Assembly (NCBI GenBank): GCA_020284085.1
Contig: JACEVL010000058.1
Coordinates: 1,445,001-1,509,000, forward strand
DNA length: 64,000 nucleotides
DNA from: Aporrectodea caliginosa
Lineage: Eukaryota > Annelida > Clitellata > Crassiclitellata > Lumbricidae
Direction of reading: 5' to 3'
In this document: one piece after another, positions 1 to 38,705 of the stretch
Layout: each line of letters begins with the position of its first letter
How positions within the stretch are numbered: position 1 is the stretch's first letter
Notes under the pieces: generated by a model
What the model was told of the DNA's origin: nothing
Database searches by the model: none
Seen by the model: only the letters and a program-made list of their open reading frames with translations
Translations under genes and position numbers: made by a program

Positions 1-86
1 CAGACAGACTGACCTACTAGCTGTCTTAGCTTTTACTGTGCTTTTATAACTAGACGCTTACAAGCTTCAAAGAACATGCATGTTAA
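1..86. other. No feature recognised
   Basis: Short flank before the TTAA target site of the first MITE. Nothing is supported. Confidence 0.5.
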
Positions 87-1072
87 CCCTCGGGCTACCA
101 GGGGTGTGATTACCACCCCCTCGGTTTTTTGCTTCACAAACTTGTTCCATATGGAATATAATTTTAACATTTTAGGTAGCTGTAGGAGGTTCATTTGCGC
201 ACATTTTGAGGTAAACATGGTGTTATCCCACCCACGCCATTAAAGAGTGATACCCGATATAGCCGAGGTACCAGAGGGATATCAGAGGCCCTTTAGTTTT
301 TCGACTATGGCGTATTCATTTTTCTTCCTGGAAGAGAAACAAATATGCCATTCTTTAGAGGAAATGCAGGGCTTCATTGCTTGCTTACTTATTTGACTTT
401 TGAAAACTGGAAGTGATCATAATAAATAATAATACGCGTTATCTGTGTGAAAATGGCTGAATGCAGCATCACAAACTAAACCGATATTTCTATGTTTACT
501 TGTTAACAGCTACAGATTTTAGAACTAATATTAGCTGAAACAGAAACTAAAGATGAAGTGAGAAGCCTGTTTGCTGGAAGCATTCTCACAAAACAACGGG
601 AGTAACTTGCAATAACTGCAAGGACCACTGACATAGTTGACTGCCGTGAACAACAACGTAAAGTCTTGTTTCATGTTGACATAGCAACATGCCTTTAGAT
701 TTCGCTGCACCTAACACAGACTACGGACTATAGTTTGTAGGCTATTGTTACAAATGAAGCCTCGTTATATTTATGATGTTCTTGGATACATAGATCAGTT
801 TCAAAACACACAGAATCTTATATTTGTTTATCCAACAAGTACAATGTACACAATAATATAAAATATCGCTAATTATGGTCGTTTCCGTTGTTAAAAATTA
901 TGTAATTTCGCAGTGCATTCACATAATTGACAACTAAATACACCATTCTGTTCAGGAATGAATGCTGAATCAATTGCTGTATTACTTGATATGACATGTG
1001 AAACCAAACACGAAATCCGAACCCCTCCCCCTTGGTAGGCGATGTCGCAAGAAAACCTTGGTAGCCTGAAGG
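87..1072. mobile_element. piggyBac-like MITE, copy 1
   Basis: Flanked by TTAA at 83-86 and 1073-1076. The ends are inverted: CCCTCGGGCTACCAGG on the left and CCTTGGTAGCCTGAAGG on the right. The interior matches the better-preserved copy at 12073-13034, including AATAATAATACGCGT and GAAAATGGCTGAAT. No transposase frame remains. TTAA duplication and CCC-starting termini are the piggyBac signature. Confidence 0.8.
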
Positions 1073-1424
1073 TTAATCTCAAACTAGTACAGGCCTACTT
1101 GAAAAATTCCAATTTGATTAAAACATATTTTTCTCTTTTACAGACGTATGTATTCAATTCACTTGGATGCGGAACGAACATTGTCCTTACGAGGTTCTTA
1201 TGCACAAGTCCGGATACATATGCATGCATACTTAGCACATAGCAAATAAGCTTATTGACAGATCCATACGTGGATACACACTTAGCACAAAACACATCCA
1301 ATTTAACACTCGCTTTACCCATATCCACAGTTTAGCATCATTGAACCATTTTCGGACTTCGTAAGCGTAACCAAAATCTTATTTGACGTCAAAACATCGA
1401 AGTCGTGAAAACCAGGTCATAGAC
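1073..1424. other. Unassigned intergenic DNA
   Basis: Between the MITE and the LINE. Small frames exist on both strands without family resemblance. Nothing functional is recognised. Confidence 0.4.
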
Positions 1425-2840
1425 AGGCGCTGTTAAATCTAAGCTCCATTGACTACCAGGCCTTCACCAAAGATATCCTTCACTCTCGACTGGTTCTTAA
1501 CCCTCCGTCTTCTCTTGACGACCTCCTGTCTTGCTACAATGCCACACTTTCTGACCTCCTTGACATCCACGCACCACTCAAAACCAAGCACAGCTCACAT
1601 ACCAGTAACCCTTGGTTCACCTTCTACCTCTAAGCTTTTAAAACCTTCCGCAGGCACCTTGAGCACGCCTACCAGAGCACTACCGACCCAACCTCTAGAG
1701 CAAAAGCCCTTACTACCCTCAAATCTGTCACCAATAGATACCATAAACTGATCGCTGCTGCCAAAAAGAGGTACTACTCCTCACTAATCCATTCCAGCTC
1801 CTCCAATCCAAGACATCTCTGGAGAGCTGTAAATTCTCTTCTCCATCGCAAATCTCCCTCTCCACTACCCAGCTCCATTCCCTCCCCCCTCTATCGCTGG
1901 TACCTTCTGCTCATTCTTCTCGGACAAAACCTCATCCCTTCGCTTCACACTACAATCTCTTCTAGCCTCCAACTCCTCCAGCACTGATTCACTCCTCTTT
2001 CCAAACCCTATTCCTCCTGCCTCTCAATCATCTCTCCCAATTTTCTCTCCTGCCACTGAAACAGAAGTGTCACTCCTCCTAAACTCTCTTCCCAACAAGC
2101 AATGCGAACTTGATCCTATCCCCACCTCTCTCCTAAAAGACTGTGCTTCTGTCCTCGTTCCTGTAATCACCAAAATCATCAATCTCTCGCTCTCCACTGG
2201 TAACTTCCCTATGGCTTCCAAGCACTCTCTCGTCTCTCCCCTTCTCAAAAAAGCAAATATTGACAAGGAAAACCTATCTAACTACCGTCCCATCTCAAAT
2301 CTTTCCTTTCTATCAAAATTTAACTGAACGAATTGTCCTTACCCGGCTCAACGACTACCTCTCTTCAAACTCACTGCTCAACCCCCACCAATCTGGCTTC
2401 ACTAAACACCACTCCACAGAAACTCTACTCGTCTCTCTCTACACTAAACTGGTCTCTGCCGTCAGCCATCAGCAAGTCTCCTGCCTCTGTCTCCTAGACA
2501 TCTCGGCCGCATTCGACACCATTGACCACAGCCTCCTTCTTCATCGACTGTCATCTTGGTTTGGCGTCTCTGGCACTGCTCTACAATGGTTCCAGTCCTA
2601 CTTGTCTTCCAGATCCTTCTCTGTTAAAGCCTCCAGCCACTGTTCGCAACCCTCCCACTTTCTTGTGGTGTCCCTCAAGGCTCCGTCCTGGGTCCACTGC
2701 TCTTCATTCTGTATACCACACCATTAAGCCATCTCATAAAATCCTCCTCTGTTGATCACCATCTCTACGCAGACGACACCCAACTCTACATATCCTTCTC
2801 CCCAAGCTCTTTTTCCACCTCCATTGCCAAACTACTCAAT

Positions 2841-3692
2841 GTGGTTAACCTAGTCTCTCAATGGATGTCGTCCAACCTCCTCTGCCTCAACCCTTCCAAA
2901 ACAGAATTCATCATCCTAGGCCTTCCTGACCAAATCAAGAAAATCCCTGAACCTTCAATACACCCATCCACTAACTCTTCATCTCTTACCTTCACCTCCG
3001 ATGCCCCTGTCCGCAATCTTGGTGTAACCTTCGATCCACATCTCTCCTTCTGTAACCACATATCTAACCTCTCGCGCTCCTGTGTCATGCACATTCGTGA
3101 CCTCCGCCGCATCCGACCCATGCTCGACTTCAAAACTGCCTCCACCATCGCTACCTCCATTGTCCACTCAAAGCTCGACTATTGCAATTCCCTCTTTCTC
3201 AACCTTGAATCTACCCAACTAAAGCGTCTGCAACTCATCCAAAACTCATTAGCCAGAGCCGTCACCAGAACGCCCAAGCATCATCATATCACTCCCATCC
3301 TCAAATCACTCCATTGGTTAAAAATCCCAGAGCGAATTCACTTCAAAGTCTTATCACTAACCTACAACTCTCTACAATACTCCCAGCCCAGATATCTTCG
3401 CGACCTCTTCACCATCCAGCCAACCCGCTCTACCAGATCTTCCTCCATTCGCACTCTCTCTCGACCTCCTGTCACTACTCATCTCAAGTTCTCCAACCGA
3501 GCAATATCCAACACTGCACCACGTCTCTGGAACGACCTACTTCCTGAATTCCGCACTTTTTCGGTTCCTCAACCATCATCTCCAATCACCCACCATCATC
3601 CGCACCAGGCTCTTCTATCCATCACCGCCAAGGCTTTCCACCTCGAAACTAAAGTCTCTCCTCTTCAAGAACTCTTACCCCGACTCAACTGA
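2841..3692 (+). pseudogene. LINE reverse transcriptase carboxy-terminal fragment
   Basis: An open frame of 283 residues after motif C. It reads [20 protein letters not shown] (thumb region), then [31 protein letters not shown] and [20 protein letters not shown], ending in the usual [11 protein letters not shown] stretch. A second copy of the same region, with clearly diverged sequence, is at 20199-20849. The upstream frames needed for function are broken. Confidence 0.85.
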
Positions 3693-3755
3693 TCATCTAC
3701 CTTCAAACTCTCGACCTAAACGACACCCACCTTAGCAGCTACTCTGACCCCTCTG

Positions 3756-4092
3756 CAGTGGCGTACCATACGGGGGGCAGGGGGGGGGGCGAGTCGCCCC
3801 GGGCGGCACTTGAGCAGAGGCGGCAAAATAGGGTAGAAGAAAAATAAAAGAAAGAGTGAATGCAGAAAAAATTGAAAAAGTAATAGAAAAAGTAATAAAA
3901 GTAGACAAAGAAGGAAGAAAAATAATCAAATAATCCAATAAATAGCATACAGTGGTGTAATGAGGGGCGGTATTCGGGCGCAGGACAGGGCGGCTTCTGA
4001 CGACCCGATTTCCGGAAATTTCCAAAATTAAGTGCTAAGGGCGGCATTTTGGGCCGTCGCCCCGGGTGGCATTTAAGCTCCGTACGCCACTG
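3756..4092. mobile_element. hAT-like MITE inside the LINE 3' UTR
   Basis: Begins CAGTGGCGTACC and ends GGTACGCCACTG-like (CGTACGCCACTG). Flanks CCCCTCTG and ACCCTCTG agree at 7 of 8 positions, consistent with an 8-bp target duplication. The interior is G-rich at both ends and AT-rich in the middle. A second CAGTGGTGTAATG start at about 3950 suggests it is composite. Confidence 0.65.
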
Positions 4093-4243
4093 ACCCTCTG
4101 ATCCTCTGGAAACCGGACTCGGACCTCCTCGGACTACTCTTTTGGACAACCCTTCTGACTAGACGCAGCGCTCGTGAATAAGCTGGTGCCCTGCGCTTGG
4201 CTTTCGAGTGGCGCTTTAGAAGTTTGGAGATTACGATTACGAT

Positions 4244-7200
4244 TAAGCTCAGTGAGACAGATATGGCAGGTTTGAGGTTCAGATCCAACGGCCAGACAGG
4301 TAGACAGGCACACGGCAACGGTAGATGGTGCTTGGAACTGGAACGACGAGAAAATACGATGACGATGAATCAACATATAGGCCTATTGGAGTTTATGAGG
4401 ATGAAATCAGAGACACTCTATACTTGGATCGTTGATTAACGCGATATGCCGGACACGTATCATGGTGCTCAGTGATCTCGGACTAACGACCATGGGCAAG
4501 ATGCATGCGAACAGATGCCTTTCCTGCAAGCAGTATTCAGAAGCAAATGGCAGTCGTCAGCACGCTGGTTCCATGTCAAGAGCCGTATAGAGGGTCACAG
4601 TTCTTTATTGGCTCAAGGTATAACACAGATAAACGAGCGCCCGTTGCAAATACACACATACGCACATGGTATACATACACACACACAAATATATACAGAC
4701 ATACACGCATGCATACATACATACGAACGTGCGTGCGTGCGTGGGTGTATGCAGTATGGGAATTGCAAAAAAATAACTGGGGTGGTTAGACGTTGATTTA
4801 TGTGCAGTTTGGGTGTGAAATGTAAACTTTACTATGGGATCCCTAAGAAAGACTAGGGGGGTCGAACTTCCCCATCCCCCTCGGCAATTATTCTCACCCT
4901 GTGTTTATGCATACACACTTACATACAAAGAGAAAATGACAATTAAGCCAGCATGCAGGCTCAACTATAATTAAATAAGTTTTACAATTGACTATAACAT
5001 GCAGTGTTTATCGTGGATGCATGTTATTGTCTTCGTGATTGCTAATTATAACGTGATGCAAAGCCCATAAGTTAGGCGCAGTATATAATAAGCGATTGAG
5101 TCTGTGTACAGCGCGCCTACTCTAATGGATGTAACACATGACCCACGAAAACATCGTGAAGTAAACAACCTTATGCATTATATATAATATATATATATAT
5201 ATAATAGACGCAAACATTGCACCCTGTAAATCTATTAATGTTCGAAACTATACATGTAGCATATTATAACAATGTAAGCAACAGCTAGGTGGCGCTACGG
5301 AAGAACCGAACTCTATCCAGTGAAAAATACCAATGTATCTTATGTCGTGAGAAGCACGTATTAACTTTGCAATGACCTTTCCTTGCCATATTTTACAGTA
5401 GGCCTATGCCTTACAATTATATACAGTTTGGCGAACTGAGCCCTAATAAAGAAGAACTATCTTCAGTTAAATATATATATATATATATATATATTCGTTT
5501 AATTGAGAAAAACAATCTGACAATCTGATGGCTACTTTCCATTGGGGGAGGGATAAAGTGGGATAAGAATGAGAGATTGATAAGGTGAGAGAGAGGTAAT
5601 GGAAAGAATGGGGCGGCGAGTCTAAGAAATCAAACAGGTTGGTTGTCATATCCAATGGCAGTAGGATATATTATATAGTAGGCCCTACGTCAGCTATTAT
5701 GGTGAGTGGTCGTTTTATTATGCCGAATGTTTGATCCTGTCTATCTTGAAATTTAATAAATAAATTCATCTGATCAGTCCGCACATGCATGTTGCATATT
5801 ATATACAATATCAAAAGATTACTGGATTATGTTGGTTGGGTTCCACGTGGGCGAGAAAGTTCACAAGCGGTGGTTTTTCTGGCTGTATGAGCTCTATTTG
5901 CCTCTATATGAACTTTTTTAATTATTTAACTCTTATAACTTCAGTATACGAACGCAGTGCTTTTGAGCGGTTATGAAGGCGCTATTTAATGTTACGTTAT
6001 AAGTCCACCATAATATTCCACAAAGGCTCTTATTTGGGTATACATAGTAGGCTATCGGCCTATTTCTACATCCATATTGTATCAGGCCTTTGCTGCTGTT
6101 TAGATGTATAAGGATATGTGCATCTATTCAAACAGCTGTGCCCGCTTGAGAAAATTGATGTACACTAGCATTATTACTTTAATAGTTCCAAACTGTAGTC
6201 TAGTACGTGACTTCTATGGCGCCCATCGCTTACCCAAAACGCAGCAATGGATGGTCGCTTCAAGTGAACTCGTAGTCGAAATCATAATCCGTTGTAAATC
6301 GGTCGAAATCCGATTAATCGGATGAAAGAGACCGCAGTATACGTTGGATATGCAAACTGAAGCAGATGAGATTTAAATTTACTTCTGAATTATATATATA
6401 GAAGAGTGACCAAACAGAATTTGACAGCAATGTCTGTTTGTATCTTGGCTAACTGTTTTATCTCCTTTGGCATAGGTTTGTTCTATTTGAAAAAGATGTA
6501 GACCTATGTGTTGACCTGTAGCCTACATAATTAGTATCGGCAGAGCCGTAGAACATGGTTTTGAAAATGTTTTGCTAGACATGACAGTCATGTTTCCCTG
6601 CATCATACGGTAAACAGGTCTTAGCCTATAAATTACGATTTAATTAGACGATATAGGTCTTAGCCTAAATTATACCTAATTCGTAGACCAAATTAAGGCA
6701 CTATGCGCATTGCGCATGTGCTATAGACCTACAGCTAAGCAGTTGTTTATTAGGCCTAAGCTATACATGTAGTCTAGTTTAGGGCTAATTAGTAGAGGAG
6801 CCCTACTAGTGAGGTCTACTGGTGAGGCCCAAACTAATTAACTAGTTAAGTTATATTGATTCCATTTGCAATTGAAACAAAGCAGCCTCTGCATATCACT
6901 CATTGAAAGGGTAACCCTATTAAGAGGGCTCTTGGTCCTTGCCCTGTTGTCCTCTGATAACTCTCCTTCTTCAAATTTGACTGCATACCGGTACTTCATC
7001 TGAACTTCTGTTTGTTTGATGGGACCAATAAAATTTATGGTCATAGTTAATATGGTTATTATGGTTACATGAAGATCGGTACTTAAGGATTCATTACTTT
7101 ACAGTTGCTGTGGTATTAGGCTAAATTATACAATTATTGTGAGGTCATGCGGAGGTCAAGTGCTTGTAGATTTGAACAAGCATTTTAATTCTCTCCCTGA

Positions 7201-7257
7201 GTTGGATAAAACTGTTTATAAAAGGAAAGTGGTACCTAGTACTACCTACTGATACCT
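4244..7257. other. Intergenic DNA without recognised genes
   Basis: Holds a CATA/CACA microsatellite (about 4650-4745), AT runs at about 5180-5208 and 5470-5494, and many TAGGCCTA-type words from about 5400 on. No frame resembles a known family. Regulatory elements of Myo1d could lie here, but none is recognisable. Confidence 0.5.
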
Positions 7258-8110
7258 ATGCATTATCTACGCTTTGGAAAGCATGCACCCTGGTGCTCCG
7301 TACGTAAGCGACATCAACCACTCACTCCGTGTTTTTACGGTGAACGTGCGGCATCAAGAAGGAAGAAGTCTCGAGCTATGGAGTACCGTCATCGTCGACA
7401 TACAAAGAATGAGGATAACCTGGCTTCAGGAGGTTCGAAGTGTGCATGAATTGTACGAGCGGAGGCAGAACGCGTTCTGTGAGACGAAAGTGAAGGACGT
7501 ACAGCTACGGAAACACAAACAAATTATGGGAAACGTTGTCTACCGTTCTTGGGAGGAGGAGGAAAATGAATTCATCGATGCCGTCTGGCGATCTTACCGC
7601 GTCTGATTTCTCCAGAGCCTTCCGTGATAAGTTTGAACATAATCGGTCCTCAACGCTATAATTGGCACCTGTACCAGCTTTTGACGATTACCGTTGCTCT
7701 TCTCTTGATCACTTATGTCCACACGACGCCGCTACCATCCGTCGACTCGTACTGGATGCGTCGAATAAGAATTGTGAGCTTGATTCTGTACCAACCCGGG
7801 GTCCAGGTTGGTACAGAATCAAGCTCACAATTGAGGTGTAGTGGTTTGGCGATAAATTGCGCCTTTTATCACCTTTCTTTGTAATGCTTCACTTTCTCTC
7901 CGCTCTTGTAGGCTGAGCTTCTTGTTCCCGGACACGGACTTCTATTATGCAGCGCCGTGCTTTTTCTGTTTCTGGCCCTGCAATCTGGAATGGGCTGCCT
8001 TTGACACTACGCCTAATGCATTGACTCATTGAGCCCTTCCGAACACTTCTATTCTAACCTCAAGACTGTTCTCTTTAGCCTGGGTTTGGGTCGGGCGCGC
8101 CCCTGTGTAG
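7258..8110 (+). mobile_element. Scrambled LINE fragments with fold-back hairpin
   Basis: Reading frames resemble the linker before a LINE reverse transcriptase (EENEFIDAVWRSYRV, about 7560-7605; then, in another frame, DHLCPHDAATIRRLVLDASN near 7710-7770). These are followed by the 3' end typical of LINEs (RRAFSVSGPAIWNGLPLTLR near 7950-8010). The catalytic core is missing between them and is replaced by a perfect inverted repeat at 7769-7831. Confidence 0.6.
7769..7831. repeat. Perfect 27-bp-arm inverted repeat
   Basis: Arms of 27 bp (left starts AATTGTGAGCTTGATT, right ends AATCAAGCTCACAATT) around a nine-base loop CGGGGTCCA. It lies within LINE sequence coding for NCELDSVPT in one direction, so it looks like a fold-back made during retrotransposition or repair. 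Confidence 0.85.
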
Positions 8111-8289
8111 ATAATCTTGAAGTAGTACTATATAATCTCTTAAATGAATTAAATGAATAAATTACTCTGACAAGGCATTTTCCTTAAGTCAAAAATGCGC
8201 AGTAGTCACACTTGTCTTGAAAAGTCTAAGCTCGATCCCCCTCCCCCATTCCAACAATTTACAAGCTCCTGAAACCTCTCTCTTTACCA

Positions 8290-8850
8290 GTGAAGACACT
8301 GGCCCGGGTCGTGAGCGCCTCTGATCCTGAGTGGCGCTATATCAATATTCGATTACGATTACAGACGAATCTCAGAAGTGTCTTTTCTTTTCAAAGCTTC
8401 TTGAACTCTGCGTCAATCTCCCGGTCAATGCATTATCTTCTATCTGACAACTTAATTTCTGCTGAACAATCTGCATATCGACATTTTCACTCGACTGAGA
8501 CCGATGGCCTGAAGGTTATATCAGATGTTCACTCTGTCATGAATAGAGGGAAAGTACCCCGGTAACATTCCTCGCTATGCTCGATCCGAGCTCGGCCTTC
8601 GATACCGTTGATCATACGATTCTACACCGGCGTCTAAAGCCTGTGCTCGGTCCGACAGGCGGTTCGTTTCTTATCTATCCGGCAAGTCGAAACGAGTACC
8701 GGTACCACATAATGGCCAGAATTCCGTATACTGTAAGTCTGTACACCGCTAACGTCGTTGCGCACTTTGAGGATTCTTTCGCACGTTTACGCCGACGAGG
8801 TTTATTAAACACTGCTATACTCGTCATCCTGTGCTAATTTGGTAACTCAG
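8290..8850 (+). mobile_element. LINE reverse-transcriptase fragment
   Basis: Frame 8290-8565 contains LLSDNLISAEQSAYRHFHST (conserved block before motif A). After a frameshift, 8577 onward reads MLDPSSAFDTVDHTILHRRL (motif A, F-D-T-V-D-H). The remainder is degenerate. It may be a displaced piece of the adjacent element at 7258-8110. Confidence 0.7.
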
Positions 8851-9174
8851 TTGTGGAGATTCCCTTAAGGAACGAACATCTGCCCATTACCTACAGAAGA
8901 AAATGCAAGTCGAGGGGTTTGATGGTAGGAATAAATAATGTTGACGCAGAAGAATCTCGAGTGATTAAACCGCCATAGAATGTATACATTTGTAAGTGAC
9001 GCAGGTTAATAGACCAGAGGTTTAGATTTAATATGACGCCTCCGCAGCAAAAGCCTTGCGTCTACTCGAACAGTTAGATGCGTAATATTATATGAGTCCA
9101 TTCGCAGACAAATCTGAATAATTCATGGACAGATAATCGTTATCTCGAAATTTCTACAGTGTCAAAAGCGAAGT

Positions 9175-9432
9175 TGAGGGAACCAGCTTATAATTCACAG
9201 GCGCTTAATCAGAACGGAATCGATAGGCAGAGGGTCCATATCCCAAGGGTCAGGCATGCAGACAGTCAGACGGCTAAGATTGGTGGTGCTTAGAGTTGAA
9301 ACGGCGAGGGAGGTGAGGGGAAGAGGAGGAATCGGGATAGGATTAGTGAAAAATCCGTTTTCCCCGTTTTTTAGTGAAAGACCTGTGGAGAGATAGCAAG
9401 AGGTGAGGTTTTGGTGAGCTCGTAGCTCGTAG
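9175..9432 (-). mobile_element. Reversed 3' end of the CR1/L2-type LINE
   Basis: Contains ACCAGCTTATAATTCACAGG, CGCTTAATCAGAACGGAATC and AGTCAGACGGCTAAG, the reverse of the 3' UTR seen at about 20830-20950 (CTTAGCCG, GATTTTATTGAGCG, AATAAGCTGG). No coding capacity. Confidence 0.65.
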
Positions 9433-9433
9433 G

Positions 9434-9451
9434 ATAATAATAATAATAATA

Positions 9452-9504
<53 letters not shown>

Positions 9505-9725
9505 CTTTTCTTTATTAAGCGCGTTAAGCGCTTGACAAACGCACTGCGCTGTACATTTACATGTTTTGCAACAATCTTAACAACTAACAGAACAGACAGC
9601 CTGCAATACAACGGCGCTAATAGCAGCCTACAAAACATATCCGCCCTACGGGCTCGAACTCGGCACCTCTCGCTCTCTACGCCAGATGTTATCAAATGCG
9701 CTATCGCCCCCCTCCATGGATAGCA
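9434..9725 (-). mobile_element. tRNA-derived SINE-like repeat with (AAT)n tail
   Basis: On the minus strand a tRNA-like head lies at about 9640-9725 with a B-box-like GTTCGAGCCC, followed by a body that runs into AAGCGCTTAACGCGCTTAAT and ends in an (ATT)n tail (9434-9504 on the plus strand). No intact tRNA fold is claimed. Confidence 0.5.
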
Positions 9726-11211
9726 TCAGATATTATCTGATCCTTAAGGTCTCGTGTTTTTATACATAATCTTAATAGATGAGTAATCACAATGTTATTT
9801 CACGATTCCAAATCTCCTTCATCAAATCGGTTTTGTGTTCCACATCAACACATTATGTCTTTTAACTCGAAACTAAACCTGACCCAACCTGCTTAACAGA
9901 TTTTCTCTTGAGTACCCATGAATAGGCTATAACTTGGCTAGTTTGGCGTTGAGAAACTGAAGGGTCTGCGATTACAATTTGGCCCAAGATTGCGTAGACA
10001 ATGCTTAAGGCTTTGACAGCTTTCGTTGGCCTGAGCTCAGTATTGCGTCAGACTTGGTTGACCCAAACTTTGGTCCAAGGAATATCAGATCGGCCAAACT
10101 GATTTTATCGGCAGCCATAATCCACAAGCTGCTACAGTGTCACACGTGGCATTTCGTCACAGTGGCAGTTTCCGTATTGGAGTCCCTAAAGACTCCCTAT
10201 GTAGGCCTACTGAGGCAATCACTGTGTATGAATATATTATTTGAGCACGCCCTCATTTGCGCCATGGTTGACGTGGAGCTATACAGATATAAAATACGTG
10301 GGAGACTGGTCAGCAAAAGCTTTCTAACTAACAAGTTTTTGACAGTTTCGTATAAGGACATACAATTCTATATCTGATCTGCCCTCGACAGTGTTCAGAC
10401 GATAACCTCATTTTATAGCTAAGTTCGCTAGAGGGAACCATTGTTAAAATTTATAACAATTCTTTCGGTCCTGGCCAGGAACTGAACTCTGACCTCTTGT
10501 CCAGACTGTCGCACAGATGCACATCTGCCTCGCCCATTTAACCGTATGAGTCTCTGTCTTCGTGTAACGATCGTGTCTCTGTGTGTATACGTACAGACAT
10601 TTGCAGTACATCGATTAGTCTGTATATATATATATGCACTAGAGACATTTATGCATATATATATGGGCCCATATGCTTATTATGCATATATATATATATG
10701 TATATATAGACATATATATATGCATGCTGTATGGGCAGCGTGCACTGAATTGATGCTGCACCGATGCGAACCCCGACTGAGCACCGTGACATTTCTACAT
10801 ATTTGCCTATGAAGGATATGCATGGCAGAACAGCTGCAGACTCTACAGGTAAGCTTATAGACAGCCCAGGTACATTATGTAGCTCCTCCCATTCAGCCGC
10901 AATAGCCTACGGCCTAGCCACTATTCATACACCTAGACGTTGTACAGAGCCTAACCGGAAAGGCGTTGAGTAAAGCAGCTAATAACTATGGCCTATACAT
11001 ACAGCAATTTTCAGGCCAGCTACTGTATAGGCGTTGCAAGTAAGGACTGGGTGACGCATACATAGGTCCTTCCTTACAGGCTATGTTTAGGTAGCTTCAC
11101 CAATCGTAGTTGCACGGCTGTGTACCTACAGGACACTACTTCCATGTGTGTGTGATACATCGGCGACTGTCTAAGTTTCCTATCTGGATTGTTGTCAACC
11201 GTTTGACCGAA
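9726..11211. other. Region upstream of Myo1d; promoter not recognised
   Basis: Holds AT/TATG microsatellite stretches at about 10620-10725. The 107-codon frame at 10054-10377 has no recognisable domain. The 5' UTR of Myo1d must lie in the last few hundred bases, unless a further upstream non-coding exon exists. No TATA or initiator could be assigned with confidence. Confidence 0.4.
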
Positions 11212-37916
<26,705 letters not shown>

Positions 37917-38600
37917 ATATGATCTAAGCGATGCCTCTCCGCGTCTCCAGTTCTGCACATTCCGAATTTTCCATCTGCAGCAGAATAAATCGGAACGAGG
38001 TGTTCTGAAATTAGTTGCTTTTCTCAGACTTGGTACAAGACTGCTGCTGCTTAAATTCTGCCGATGGTAATGCTGAATTCAGTGACTGAATACATCATCA
38101 TGTCTTCAGTCGAGATTCAAAATGTCTTTCACAACAGATAGAATAGTGAACAAAGAACGGAGAGACAACTGTAACAGAAATTGTCAAGATAAGCATTGTT
38201 TTAGGATAAATGGGGCTACAGTAGTAAGTTAATCCTATACCAAACAGCATGAACAGCTATAAATTGAATACTACGATCTTTTCCATTCCACCACTTGGAT
38301 GTAATGAAATCAGTTTGACATGACTCTCCATTCCACTTGGATGTAATGAAATCAGTTTGACATGACTCTCCATTCCACTTGGATGTAATGAAATCAGTTT
38401 GACATGACTCTCCATTCCATTTGGGTGTAATGAAATCAGTTTCACATGACATGATCTCTTCTGCTCAATACAATTTAGAATTTGATAAATAGTATATAAA
38501 AGTTCAACAATGTGTTCAATTTGTTATTTGCCACAATAGATGTAAATAAAGGTGATGGATTTTTCAATTTTTTGCAATAAAATATGGAGAAAAAAAAATG
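37917..38600 (+). other. Myo1d 3' untranslated region with poly(A) signals
   Basis: After the stop at 37914-37916 there is no coding signal. AATAAA hexamers stand at 38545-38550 and 38576-38581, giving a plausible 3' end near 38600. A 42-bp tandem repeat (38282-38446) lies inside. The convergent Sbno stop codon is at 38706, so the two 3' UTRs probably abut or overlap. Confidence 0.6.
38282..38446. repeat. 42-bp tandem repeat, about four copies, in Myo1d 3' UTR
   Basis: The unit contains ACTTGGATGTAATGAAATCA followed by GTTTGACATGACTCTCCATT. Inner copies are nearly identical; the last is diverged (ATTTGGGTG, TTTCACATGACATG). Because 42 is a multiple of three, the minus-strand frames stay open, but these are shadow frames with no family resemblance. 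Confidence 0.85.
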
Positions 38601-38705
38601 ATGCACTGTACCTTGATTTTTTTCATAAATATTGTCAGAAAGTCTAATGTTTAACTGCTCTGCAAATATTAATTATGTCACAAAGCCTAATGTTCAAGTG
38701 TTTAT

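Larger units (their letters stand above)
1425..4243 (+). mobile_element. CR1/L2-type LINE, 5'-truncated and frameshifted, with nested MITE
   Basis: Reverse-transcriptase segments occur in changing frames. GFTKHHSTETLL and LLDISAAFDTIDHSLLLHRL (about 2392-2560, motif A) are followed by a YADDTQLY box (about 2765-2790). The long carboxy-terminal frame 2841-3692 contains [11 protein letters not shown] and [10 protein letters not shown]. At least two frameshifts and the missing endonuclease mark it as dead. The 3' UTR is split by a MITE (3756-4092) and ends in an ATTACG repeat near 4228-4243, typical of CR1/L2 3' tails. Other copies of its 3' end lie at 9175, 20199 and 34845. Confidence 0.88.

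Noticed and set aside
9640..9725. Possible tRNA gene (B-box GTTCGAGCCC)
   Set aside because: No complete cloverleaf can be drawn and it is continuous with a SINE-like body and AAT tail.
10054..10377. 107-codon frame upstream of Myo1d
   Set aside because: No recognisable domain, no splice partners and composition like the surrounding non-coding DNA.
38216..38452. Minus-strand repeat protein with NGESCQTDFITSKW units
   Set aside because: Shadow frame of the 42-bp 3' UTR repeat; no conserved family and no gene context.
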